A program made the position numbers and the translations under genes. Of a stretch of 64,000 nt of DNA, positions 57,642-64,000 are shown piece by piece. The DNA is taken from NCBI RefSeq assembly GCF_032842945.2, contig NZ_CP146606.1:1244501-1308500 (forward strand). Reading direction: 5' to 3'. Origin of the DNA: Roseovarius sp. W115 (lineage in GTDB: Bacteria > Pseudomonadota > Alphaproteobacteria > Rhodobacterales > Rhodobacteraceae). Numbering within the stretch: position 1 is the first letter of the stretch; every line of letters begins with the position of its first letter. A model generated the notes under the pieces. That model saw nothing but the letters and a program-made list of their open reading frames with translations. It did not search any database and was not told the origin of the DNA.

Positions 57642-58409
57642 ATGGCGGAAGCTGCTCAACTGCAAGTCAGCGACGAGATCGCGATCCAAATCGAAAACAT
57701 GAACAAATGGTACGGGTCATTCCACGTTCTGCGGGACATTGACCTGACCGTTTACCGCGGTGAACGCATCGTGATTGCCGGGCCTTCTGGGTCCGGTAAG
57801 TCAACGCTCATCCGGTGCATCAACGCATTGGAAGAGCACCAGCAGGGTAAAATTGTTGTCGATGGCACGCTGCTTAGCTCGGATATCAAGAATATCGATA
57901 CGATCCGCTCAGAGGTTGGTATGGTGTTTCAACACTTCAACCTCTTCCCGCATCTGACAATTCTTGAGAACCTGACACTCGCTCCGATCTGGGTGCGCAA
58001 AACGCCCAAGAAAGAAGCCGAAGAAGTGGCGATGCACTATCTGAGCAAGGTGAAGATCCCTGAACAGGCCGACAAATACCCCGGCCAGTTGTCAGGGGGT
58101 CAACAACAGCGTGTAGCGATTGCCCGCTCGCTTTGTATGAAGCCTCGGATCATGCTCTTTGACGAACCCACTTCTGCGCTCGACCCAGAAATGATCAAAG
58201 AGGTGCTCGACACGATGGTCGAGTTGGCCGAGGAAGGCATGACCATGCTCTGCGTCACCCACGAGATGGGCTTTGCCCGTCAGGTGGCGAACCGCGTGAT
58301 CTTTATGGACCAGGGTCAGATTGTAGAACAGAACGAACCCGAAGAGTTCTTCAACAACCCCAAATCTGAACGGACCAAACTGTTCCTGAGCCAGATCCTC
58401 GGCCACTGA
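57642..58409 (+). CDS. aapP: General L-amino-acid ABC transporter ATP-binding protein AapP/BztD
   Basis: 255 residues. Walker [15 protein letters not shown]-loop [10 protein letters not shown], signature [15 protein letters not shown], Walker [13 protein letters not shown], switch His in CVTHEMGFA. Starts 12 bp after aapM with a GGAGG-type site. A long terminator follows. Confidence 0.96.
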   Translation: MAEAAQLQVSDEIAIQIENMNKWYGSFHVLRDIDLTVYRGERIVIAGPSGSGKSTLIRCINALEEHQQGKIVVDGTLLSSDIKNIDTIRSEVGMVFQHFNLFPHLTILENLTLAPIWVRKTPKKEAEEVAMHYLSKVKIPEQADKYPGQLSGGQQQRVAIARSLCMKPRIMLFDEPTSALDPEMIKEVLDTMVELAEEGMTMLCVTHEMGFARQVANRVIFMDQGQIVEQNEPEEFFNNPKSERTKLFLSQILGH

Positions 58410-58425
58410 ACAGGGCCAAAAGACA

Positions 58426-58464
58426 TACAAGACCCCCGGCGTTTTGCGACGCCGGGGGCTTGTA
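58426..58464 (+). terminator. Terminator hairpin of the aap operon
   Basis: CCCCCGGCGT (58433-58442)/ACGCCGGGGG (58449-58458), extended by TACAAG/CTTGTA around a single bulged A, 16 bp in all. The U-tract is short. It lies 16 bp after the aapP stop. Also placed to end the convergent deacetylase transcript. Confidence 0.8.
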
Positions 58465-58546
58465 TTGGAGGCTGCGCCGTCCCCCGGTTCGGCACTGACG
58501 CGGCTTTGTGTCACTGTCCCCAGCACTCCCAGCAGCCATCGCCCTC

Positions 58547-59668
58547 TCAAACCCAGATCTTCCGTCGCGCGCGCAAAACCTGCATTCGGTCTCGCACCGC
58601 CTCCGACACATCCCCGCCTCGCGGCGTATCGCGTAGCGTCTCCACCAGATACTCTGCCCGTTCCCCCCGTTGCCGGGTCCAGCTCAGAGCGGCCAGCACC
58701 GCGCGGCCTTGTTCCGGCAATCGGTCCGGGATCTCGATGCCGTTAAGTGTCGCCCACACGCCAGACCAAAGCCGCCCGACGCTCCATGGGTTGTACCCGC
58801 CGCCGCCCAGCACCAAAAGCCGAGGTGCCATGTCCATGAGCGCCGCCACCAGCCGCCAATGGCTGTTATTCGACAGATCAAGCCGCGCCAATGGGTCCTC
58901 AGTGACGGCGTCCGCCCCGCATTGCACCACAATCACCTCTGGTCGGAACGCCTGCACATTTGGCAAAATCACCTCATCGGCAATGCGCGCGAAATCATCG
59001 TCATGCGTGCCCCGCGGCAAAGGCAGGTTGATCGCCTGTCCTCCCGCCCTGTCCTCTATAGGACCGGTAAAAGGCCAGCGCTTTTCCTCATGTGTCGAGA
59101 TCATCTGCACGCGGCTCTCGCCCTGAAATGCCGCAGCCACCCCATCACAATGATGCGCGTCAATATCCACATAGACCACACGGCAAAGCCCTTGTGCCAG
59201 AAATGCCTTGATCGCCAGAACCGGGTCATTGAGATAGCAAAACCCTGCCGCGTGATCGGCCATGCCGTGATGCGTACCGCCGCCAGGGTTGTAGACCACA
59301 CCGCCCTTGGCCAGCAGCTCAGCCGCAAGCAAGGATCCTCCTGCTGCAGTGGCGGGACGACGATAGATTTCGGGGAATATCGGATTGCTGAGCGTTCCGA
59401 TCTTGTGCCTAACCCGGGTCTCATCCGGTACAGCGCCCTCGGCTTCGGCGTCTTTCAGCGCTTCGATATACTCAGGCGTGTGAAACGTAGTCAGCGCCGC
59501 TGGTTTGGCCATAGGGCTCACGCGGTATTGCGACTTTGGCAGCCAATCCATGGCGCGGCACAGGTCGATCACAGTTGGCACGCGCGGAATGCTCAGTGGG
59601 TGTTTCTCACCATAGCTGGACCCGCGGTAAATCTCTGAACCGATAAAAAGAGGCTTGGGCAGAGACAT
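58547..59668 (-). CDS. AcuC-type histone-deacetylase-family amidohydrolase
   Basis: 373 residues. The class I-like HDAC fold: the charge-relay His pair and zinc Asp/His are in GGGTHHGMADHAAGFCYLND and VVYVDIDAHHCDG; LGGGGYN is the C-terminal motif. In bacteria AcuC-type enzymes deacetylate acetyl-CoA synthetase or related proteins or act on acetylpolyamines. The substrate is not determined here. Convergent with aapP and 6 bp upstream of sixA's end. Confidence 0.9.
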   Translation of the reverse strand: MSLPKPLFIGSEIYRGSSYGEKHPLSIPRVPTVIDLCRAMDWLPKSQYRVSPMAKPAALTTFHTPEYIEALKDAEAEGAVPDETRVRHKIGTLSNPIFPEIYRRPATAAGGSLLAAELLAKGGVVYNPGGGTHHGMADHAAGFCYLNDPVLAIKAFLAQGLCRVVYVDIDAHHCDGVAAAFQGESRVQMISTHEEKRWPFTGPIEDRAGGQAINLPLPRGTHDDDFARIADEVILPNVQAFRPEVIVVQCGADAVTEDPLARLDLSNNSHWRLVAALMDMAPRLLVLGGGGYNPWSVGRLWSGVWATLNGIEIPDRLPEQGRAVLAALSWTRQRGERAEYLVETLRDTPRGGDVSEAVRDRMQVLRARRKIWV

Positions 59669-59674
59669 GCCCGG

Positions 59675-60169
59675 CTACTCGCCCAAGAGTTCCCGTGGGG
59701 TGACAAAGGCCTCGACCCGCCCTCGACCCGGTCGAAGATCGTGCCAATGCGGGATGTCGAACCGTGCAACCAGCGTGGCGCAGGTTGGGTAGTCATCAAA
59801 CCTCGGATGATCGGGCGGCGTGGCAACAAGATCATGGGCAAACCAAGCAATGCCAGGATTGTGGCCAAGCATGAGAACAGTGTCGCCAATAGCAGTGCCC
59901 AGCGCTGCGCGCATGTCATGGGCCCCGGCATGGTAGAGACGATCAAGATAGGTGACGTCACAGGCCAGCCCAAGAGCGTCGAAGGTCTCTCGCGTCCGGG
60001 TCGCACTTGAAACCAATGCCTGATCAATCGCGACACCTTCGGTACGCAACCAATCTCCGAGCGCCTTTGCCGATCTTTGGCCGCGCGCGTTCAAAGGCCG
60101 GGCATGATCCCCATCCACCGGACTGCTCCAGCTTGATTTGGCATGGCGCATCAGAACCAGTCGCTTCAT
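59675..60169 (-). CDS. SixA-type phosphohistidine phosphatase
   Basis: 164 residues from the ATG at 60169, which overlaps the stop of the ferredoxin-like gene. The histidine-phosphatase signature is LVLMRHAKSSW, with the second His in LMLGHNPGIAW and an Arg in SSATRTRET. In Escherichia coli, SixA dephosphorylates a phosphohistidine of a phosphorelay or PTS protein. Target unknown here. Confidence 0.88.
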   Translation of the reverse strand: MKRLVLMRHAKSSWSSPVDGDHARPLNARGQRSAKALGDWLRTEGVAIDQALVSSATRTRETFDALGLACDVTYLDRLYHAGAHDMRAALGTAIGDTVLMLGHNPGIAWFAHDLVATPPDHPRFDDYPTCATLVARFDIPHWHDLRPGRGRVEAFVTPRELLGE

Positions 60170-60798
60170 TTGAACGCTCTCATGTGAAAGGCGGATTGAT
60201 CTTCGACCCGGCCATAGTTTTGGCTCACAGGACAGACACGCCGGACAGCGCACCCTTGGATCATGCAGGTGTTGGCGGGTCTATCGAGATCCGCTTTGCA
60301 GGCGACAACATCGTAGCCTTCACCGGCAAAGGCGTCGACGGGGCAGGCCGTGATGCAGGGCTTTGTCTCACAAGATGCACAAGGCGATGGTCCGGGGCGC
60401 GGTGTCTCTATCCTTTCAGAAAACCCCAACGCCCCGCGATAGGACACCATCAAACCCGCCACATCATGAACCAATAATCCAACCGGAGAGAGATGCGCCC
60501 TGCCACTGTCTTGTGCCCATTGGATAAACGGCTGATAGGGCGGGCCGCCGAATGGGAAGAACGCTTGCGCTCCGAGCGCGCCTGCCAGTTGTCCGATCAC
60601 GCGTGCAGACCAACGATCCAAGGGATTTTCTGCACCGTCCTTGTATTCTTCGGACCCGGTGAAATGTCGCCAAAATCCCGGTTCGAGCGGACCTAATAGC
60701 ACCAGCGTTTTGACATTTTCTGGCAAATTGTCCGAAACCGTCCCAAAGACGGTCAACTGCGTTTTAGCCGCCAGGTCTTCGATCTGTTCCAATCTCAT
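60166..60798 (-). CDS. Ferredoxin-like protein with two 4Fe-4S Cys clusters
   Basis: 210 residues. Two cysteine blocks: CASCETKPCITACP and CMIQGCAVRRVCP, consistent with two 4Fe-4S sites. The N-terminal part has KTLVLLGPLEPGFW. It resembles the C-terminal domain of epoxyqueuosine-reductase-like proteins, but is shorter and lacks the B12 domain, so I do not call it QueG. Overlaps both neighbours (ATGA), an operon with sterol desaturase and sixA. Confidence 0.72.
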   Translation of the reverse strand: MRLEQIEDLAAKTQLTVFGTVSDNLPENVKTLVLLGPLEPGFWRHFTGSEEYKDGAENPLDRWSARVIGQLAGALGAQAFFPFGGPPYQPFIQWAQDSGRAHLSPVGLLVHDVAGLMVSYRGALGFSERIETPRPGPSPCASCETKPCITACPVDAFAGEGYDVVACKADLDRPANTCMIQGCAVRRVCPVSQNYGRVEDQSAFHMRAFK

Positions 60799-61589
60799 TT
60801 GCGCTGAAAAGGTAGGCTGAGAGACCAGCCCAGTTTGGAAGGCCGATCATCCTGCCATTCAAGACCAATGGTCATCTCGTCATGCCCCTTTTCAGGTTGC
60901 GCAATATAGGTGCCAAACATCTGGTCCCAAATCGACAGGGCAAAGCCGTAGTTGCTGTCATGCTCACTGCGCTGATCAGAGTGATGGACCCGGTGCATAT
61001 CTGGCGTTACCAGAATACGCCGCACGATCGCATCGAGCCAAAGTGGCAGCTTGATATTCGCATGATTGAACATGGCCGTGCCGTTCAGAACGATCTCAAA
61101 AATGATGATGCCAATCGCGGGTGGGCCAAGCAGATAGACCAGCCCGATCTTCAAAAGCATCGAAAGCGCAATTTCCACCGGGTGGAATCGGATTGCCGTG
61201 GTGACGTCAATGTCACGATCGGCGTGATGCACACGGTGAAATCGCCACAAGATCGGGACTTTATGCGTGATCAGGTGCTGTGCCCAAATCGCAAAGTCAA
61301 AAATCAGGACAGTGACAATAATGGCCAGCCAAAGCGGCAGATCCAAAGCGTTCATCACGCCCCAGCCTTGGCTCTGCGCATCCATGGCCGCGCCCACGGC
61401 GAGAAGCGGCAAGGCGAGCGCCAGAAGGCGAAGGGTCAGCGTGTCAATCACGATAATCGCCCAGTTGGTGATCCAGCGCGTCCCGCGCGGTTGCGTGCGC
61501 ACACGACGCGGCACCCAGGCCTCAATTAAGGCAAGGGTTGCAAATAGGCCCAAGAACACGCCCAATCGAATGACAGTTTCGTTTTCCAT
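60795..61589 (-). CDS. Sterol-desaturase/fatty-acid-hydroxylase family protein
   Basis: 264 residues, with four membrane helices and the family's histidine boxes: HLITHKVPILWRFHRVHHAD and PDMHRVHHSDQRSEHD (HxxHH-type). These bind a di-iron centre for hydroxylation or desaturation of lipids. Many roseobacters have this uncharacterised paralogue. Lipid substrate not known. Confidence 0.88.
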   Translation of the reverse strand: MENETVIRLGVFLGLFATLALIEAWVPRRVRTQPRGTRWITNWAIIVIDTLTLRLLALALPLLAVGAAMDAQSQGWGVMNALDLPLWLAIIVTVLIFDFAIWAQHLITHKVPILWRFHRVHHADRDIDVTTAIRFHPVEIALSMLLKIGLVYLLGPPAIGIIIFEIVLNGTAMFNHANIKLPLWLDAIVRRILVTPDMHRVHHSDQRSEHDSNYGFALSIWDQMFGTYIAQPEKGHDEMTIGLEWQDDRPSKLGWSLSLPFQRK

Positions 61590-61676
61590 GCGCTAGACGT
61601 TAAGCGAAACTTAAGCCGGGGCAAGCGCCAAGACTTCACAAAACCGCAAACGCGACCGAGCACCGCACTTGATACG

Positions 61677-62540
61677 CTACCCCGTCCGGATCAGTGATCC
61701 CGCGCCATGTTCGGTAAAGAGTTCCAGCAAAACCGCATTGGGCGCCCGCCCATCCAGGATCACAACCGCCCGAACGCCATAGGATAGTGCATCCAGCGCC
61801 GTTTCTGTCTTGGGGATCATTCCACCAGCAATAACGCCGCCTTTCGTCAGCTCTTGGATTTGACTCGACGACAGTTCGGTTAGAACCGCGCCATCGGCTC
61901 CGCGTACCCCGTCCACATCGGTCAAAAGCAAAAGCCGGTCCGCCTGCAACGCTGCGGCAACGGCTCCGGCGGCGGTGTCGCCATTGATGTTAAACGTCTC
62001 ACCATTGCGGCCTGCACCCAAAGGCGCAATCACCGGAATGGTGTCATCACGGAACAGAGTATGAAGAATAGACGGGTCCACCTTATCGGGTGTGCCAACA
62101 AGCCCCAGCGCCGGGTCAGTCGGCACACAGGTGATCAGGTTGGCATCCTTGCCCGATAGTCCCACGGCCTTGCCGCCTTGCGCATTGATCGCTTGCACGA
62201 TCCGCTTGTTGACCTGACCCGAAAGCACCATCTCAACCACTTCCATGGTGGCTTTGTCCGTGACCCGCTTGCCGTTCACAAACTCTGACTTTATGTCGAG
62301 CTTTTCCAGGAGCCGATTGATCATCGGCCCGCCCCCGTGAACGATCACCGGATTCACGCCCACCTGACGCATCAGAACGACGTCACGGGCAAAGCTTTCC
62401 ATACCTTCGTCACTGCCCATAGCATGACCGCCAAGCTTGATAACGACAATCGCATCATCATAGCGTTGCAGGTATGGCAGCGCCTCGCTGAGCGTGCGCG
62501 CGGTGGCGATGTTGTCGCGGGTCATTTCTCGTTTCTTCAT
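61677..62540 (-). CDS. argB: Acetylglutamate kinase
   Basis: 287 residues from the ATG at 62540 (GAGGG upstream). Amino-acid-kinase fold: [56 protein letters not shown]. Second step of arginine synthesis; in this group it may be feedback-controlled by arginine and PII. The next gene upstream is engB, 62 bp away. Confidence 0.96.
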   Translation of the reverse strand: MKKREMTRDNIATARTLSEALPYLQRYDDAIVVIKLGGHAMGSDEGMESFARDVVLMRQVGVNPVIVHGGGPMINRLLEKLDIKSEFVNGKRVTDKATMEVVEMVLSGQVNKRIVQAINAQGGKAVGLSGKDANLITCVPTDPALGLVGTPDKVDPSILHTLFRDDTIPVIAPLGAGRNGETFNINGDTAAGAVAAALQADRLLLLTDVDGVRGADGAVLTELSSSQIQELTKGGVIAGGMIPKTETALDALSYGVRAVVILDGRAPNAVLLELFTEHGAGSLIRTG

Positions 62541-62602
62541 AAAGCCGTCCCTCGGATGCATCCTCTAGCGCGGATGAAACCGTTTTGCCAAGCAGCTTTG
62601 CT

Positions 62603-63253
62603 TTATTCCAAACCGGCGATGACTGCGCGCAAGGTAGCGATCCCATCGCCTTTTTCCGAGGATGTTACGATGAGTTCCGGAAAAGCCGCCGGATGTTTTG
62701 ACAGTTTTTCCCGGACTTGGGCCAAAACCTTGTCCAGTTCCTTCGACTTCAATTTATCGGCTTTGGTCAGCACACATTGGAATGTCACGGCCGCGCTATC
62801 GAGCAGGGACATGATCTCTTCATCAACGGCTTTGATACCATGGCGGCTATCAATCAGAACAAAGGCCCGGCGCAGCGTGGCGCGGCCCGAGAGGTACTGT
62901 TTCAGCAGAGCCTGCCATTTTTGCACCTTGTCGAGAGGCGCGTTGGCATAGCCATAGCCCGGCAAATCGACCAGGTAACTTTGGCCTCCGAGATCGAAGA
63001 AGTTGATCTCTTGCGTCCGTCCGGGCGTGTTGGAGGCGCGCGCGAGTGATTTGCGGCCGGTCAGCGCGTTGATCAGGCTTGATTTCCCGACATTGGACCG
63101 CCCGGCAAAACAAACCTCGGCGCGATCAGCGGGTGGCAGGCCGGACATGGCAACCACGCCTTTGACGAAGTCAACAGGCCCGGCGAAAAGCTTTCGCCCA
63201 AACTCGGAGGTGATTTGATCAGGCGCGTCCGCGACAGGGAATGGCAAAGGCAT
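62603..63253 (-). CDS. engB: Ribosome biogenesis GTPase EngB/YihA
   Basis: 216 residues from the ATG at 63253, overlapping the MOSC stop (TGATG). G motifs: GRSNVGKSSLINALTG (G1), TPGRTQEIN (G2), LVDLPGYGYANAP (G3), LTKADKLK (G4), TSSEKGDG (G5). Needed for 50S subunit assembly. Confidence 0.96.
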   Translation of the reverse strand: MPLPFPVADAPDQITSEFGRKLFAGPVDFVKGVVAMSGLPPADRAEVCFAGRSNVGKSSLINALTGRKSLARASNTPGRTQEINFFDLGGQSYLVDLPGYGYANAPLDKVQKWQALLKQYLSGRATLRRAFVLIDSRHGIKAVDEEIMSLLDSAAVTFQCVLTKADKLKSKELDKVLAQVREKLSKHPAAFPELIVTSSEKGDGIATLRAVIAGLE

Positions 63254-63996
63254 CAAAGCACCTCAACTTTGTCGCCAACCGTAACTTCGCCAGTTTTGGT
63301 GACAATCGCGTAAACACCAAAATTCTGATGTCCAAATGTGCCGTTGAGCGCACCCAATGTATCCGCATCCCGGACACCAGTCTCTGGGTTTGCCGCAGTG
63401 GCCAGGCAGCGTTCAATACGTTCCTCAATCTTGAACTCAGCTGTCCCGATGCGCAGGGATTTCCCGACCCAGCCGAACTCGGCCCACGCTTCTTGACCCG
63501 TAAGATGGATGTTTCCACGCCAGCGGTGCATAGAGATGTCTTGCTGTAAAACCTCTGCAACGGCATCACTTGAGGCTTGGTTGATCAGACTGAGGGTCGG
63601 GTAGTTGCTATCGGTCATGCCCTGAGTTTGGCTGCGGACCAGACGCACGGATTGCGCGCGGTTGGCGGGCATTAGCGGACGCACCCAATTGAGAAAGATG
63701 TCGCTCTCTTGGTCCGGGTCGAAGGTGATGTCTTTTAGCTGAGGGTGCGAGAGTGTGAGCTGGCCAGTGCGCTTATCCGTAATGGCCGTGATTGCCATGA
63801 TCGCGGGCACTTTGGCCGCTCGTGTAAACGACGCGCAATGCGCCCATGCAGACCCGTCTGCTTCAGACATCTCATGCGCAACAGCCCACTGGCGGTCACC
63901 GGGCATGGTCTGCCCCTCAGTCAGCACGATATGATCAAGCGCTTCGCGCCCATGCGCCTTGATGGGGTGGCGCCAGAGGGCCGCCACCTTGGCCAT
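63253..63996 (-). CDS. MOSC-domain protein
   Basis: 247 residues from the ATG at 63996. The MOSC_N beta-barrel part (ALWRHPIKAHGREALDHI, MPGDRQWAVAHE) is followed by the MOSC domain with its conserved cysteine in IERCLATAANPETG and GHQNFGVYAIV. Family members bind molybdenum cofactor and act as sulfur carriers or amidoxime-reducing enzymes. The region just upstream of its start is outside the window. Confidence 0.9.
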   Translation of the reverse strand: MAKVAALWRHPIKAHGREALDHIVLTEGQTMPGDRQWAVAHEMSEADGSAWAHCASFTRAAKVPAIMAITAITDKRTGQLTLSHPQLKDITFDPDQESDIFLNWVRPLMPANRAQSVRLVRSQTQGMTDSNYPTLSLINQASSDAVAEVLQQDISMHRWRGNIHLTGQEAWAEFGWVGKSLRIGTAEFKIEERIERCLATAANPETGVRDADTLGALNGTFGHQNFGVYAIVTKTGEVTVGDKVEVL

Positions 63997-64000
63997 CACT

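Noticed and set aside
60166..60798. Epoxyqueuosine reductase QueG
   Set aside because: Has the ferredoxin-type cysteines, but at 210 residues it lacks the cobalamin-binding domain and HEAT repeat of QueG.

Overview
The window looks like chromosomal DNA of a marine Rhodobacteraceae (roseobacter-type alphaproteobacterium). The signs are a split ATP synthase locus with an atpI-B-E-F'-F F0 operon, an Atp12-type F1 chaperone, a VPLPA-CTERM surface protein, an Aap/Bzt amino-acid ABC transporter, MttB-family methyltransferase paralogues, and the moderately high GC and codon use of that family. No rRNA, complete tRNA, CRISPR array, insertion sequence or prophage was found.

Layout. 0-2 kb: a partial MttB-like methyltransferase diverging from a LysR regulator. 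2-5 kb: the F0 ATP synthase operon. 5-6.6 kb: a ProX/YbaK tRNA-editing protein and an EamA exporter. 6.8-9 kb: pnp with a structured leader. 9-10.3 kb: a VPLPA-CTERM GDSL esterase. 10.4 kb: a candidate small RNA. 10.5-12.3 kb: an Lrp regulator divergent from alanine dehydrogenase. 12.6-16.6 kb: a second MttB gene in an operon with tetR, diverging from an EutQ-like cupin and a DAO-type oxidoreductase across a 10-bp-arm palindrome. 16.5-23.1 kb: histidine utilisation (hutFC and hutIHU, without hutG). 23-24 kb: an orphan Imm7-like immunity gene and mscL. 24.4-28.2 kb: a fused hydantoinase/oxoprolinase. 28-48.6 kb: a surface polysaccharide locus with manC, rfbCBDA, DUF2793, an RTX protein, glycosyltransferases, a KpsMTE-type exporter, a sulfotransferase, an acyltransferase, glmM, ugd and an SDR. 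48.6-53.7 kb: a small-ORF transcription unit, glycerate kinase, crcB, rluC, a HAD phosphatase and atp12. 53.9-58.5 kb: aapJQMP. 58.5-64 kb: AcuC-like deacetylase, sixA, a ferredoxin-like protein, a sterol-desaturase-family protein, argB, engB and a MOSC protein.

How the genes work together. Two catabolic blocks feed glutamate and pyruvate metabolism: hut, under the HutC repressor, and ald, under Lrp. They fit with the general amino-acid ABC importer. The polysaccharide locus supplies GDP-mannose, dTDP-rhamnose, UDP-glucuronate and glucosamine-1-phosphate, assembles a polymer and exports it through an ABC-2 system. The polymer is probably decorated with sulfate and acyl groups.

Quality caveat. 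Five genes (mttB-2, kpsM, glmM, rluC, aapM) are broken by a small indel in a short homopolymer, and restoring one or two bases of the run rejoins each frame. glmM is normally essential, so these are probably base-calling errors, not genuine pseudogenes. The most interesting biology is the tetR-mttB/cupin-DAO divergon, the candidate sRNA with its own terminator, the structured leaders around atpE, pnp and aapJ, the orphan Imm7 gene and the sulfated-capsule locus with its RTX/DUF2793 pair.
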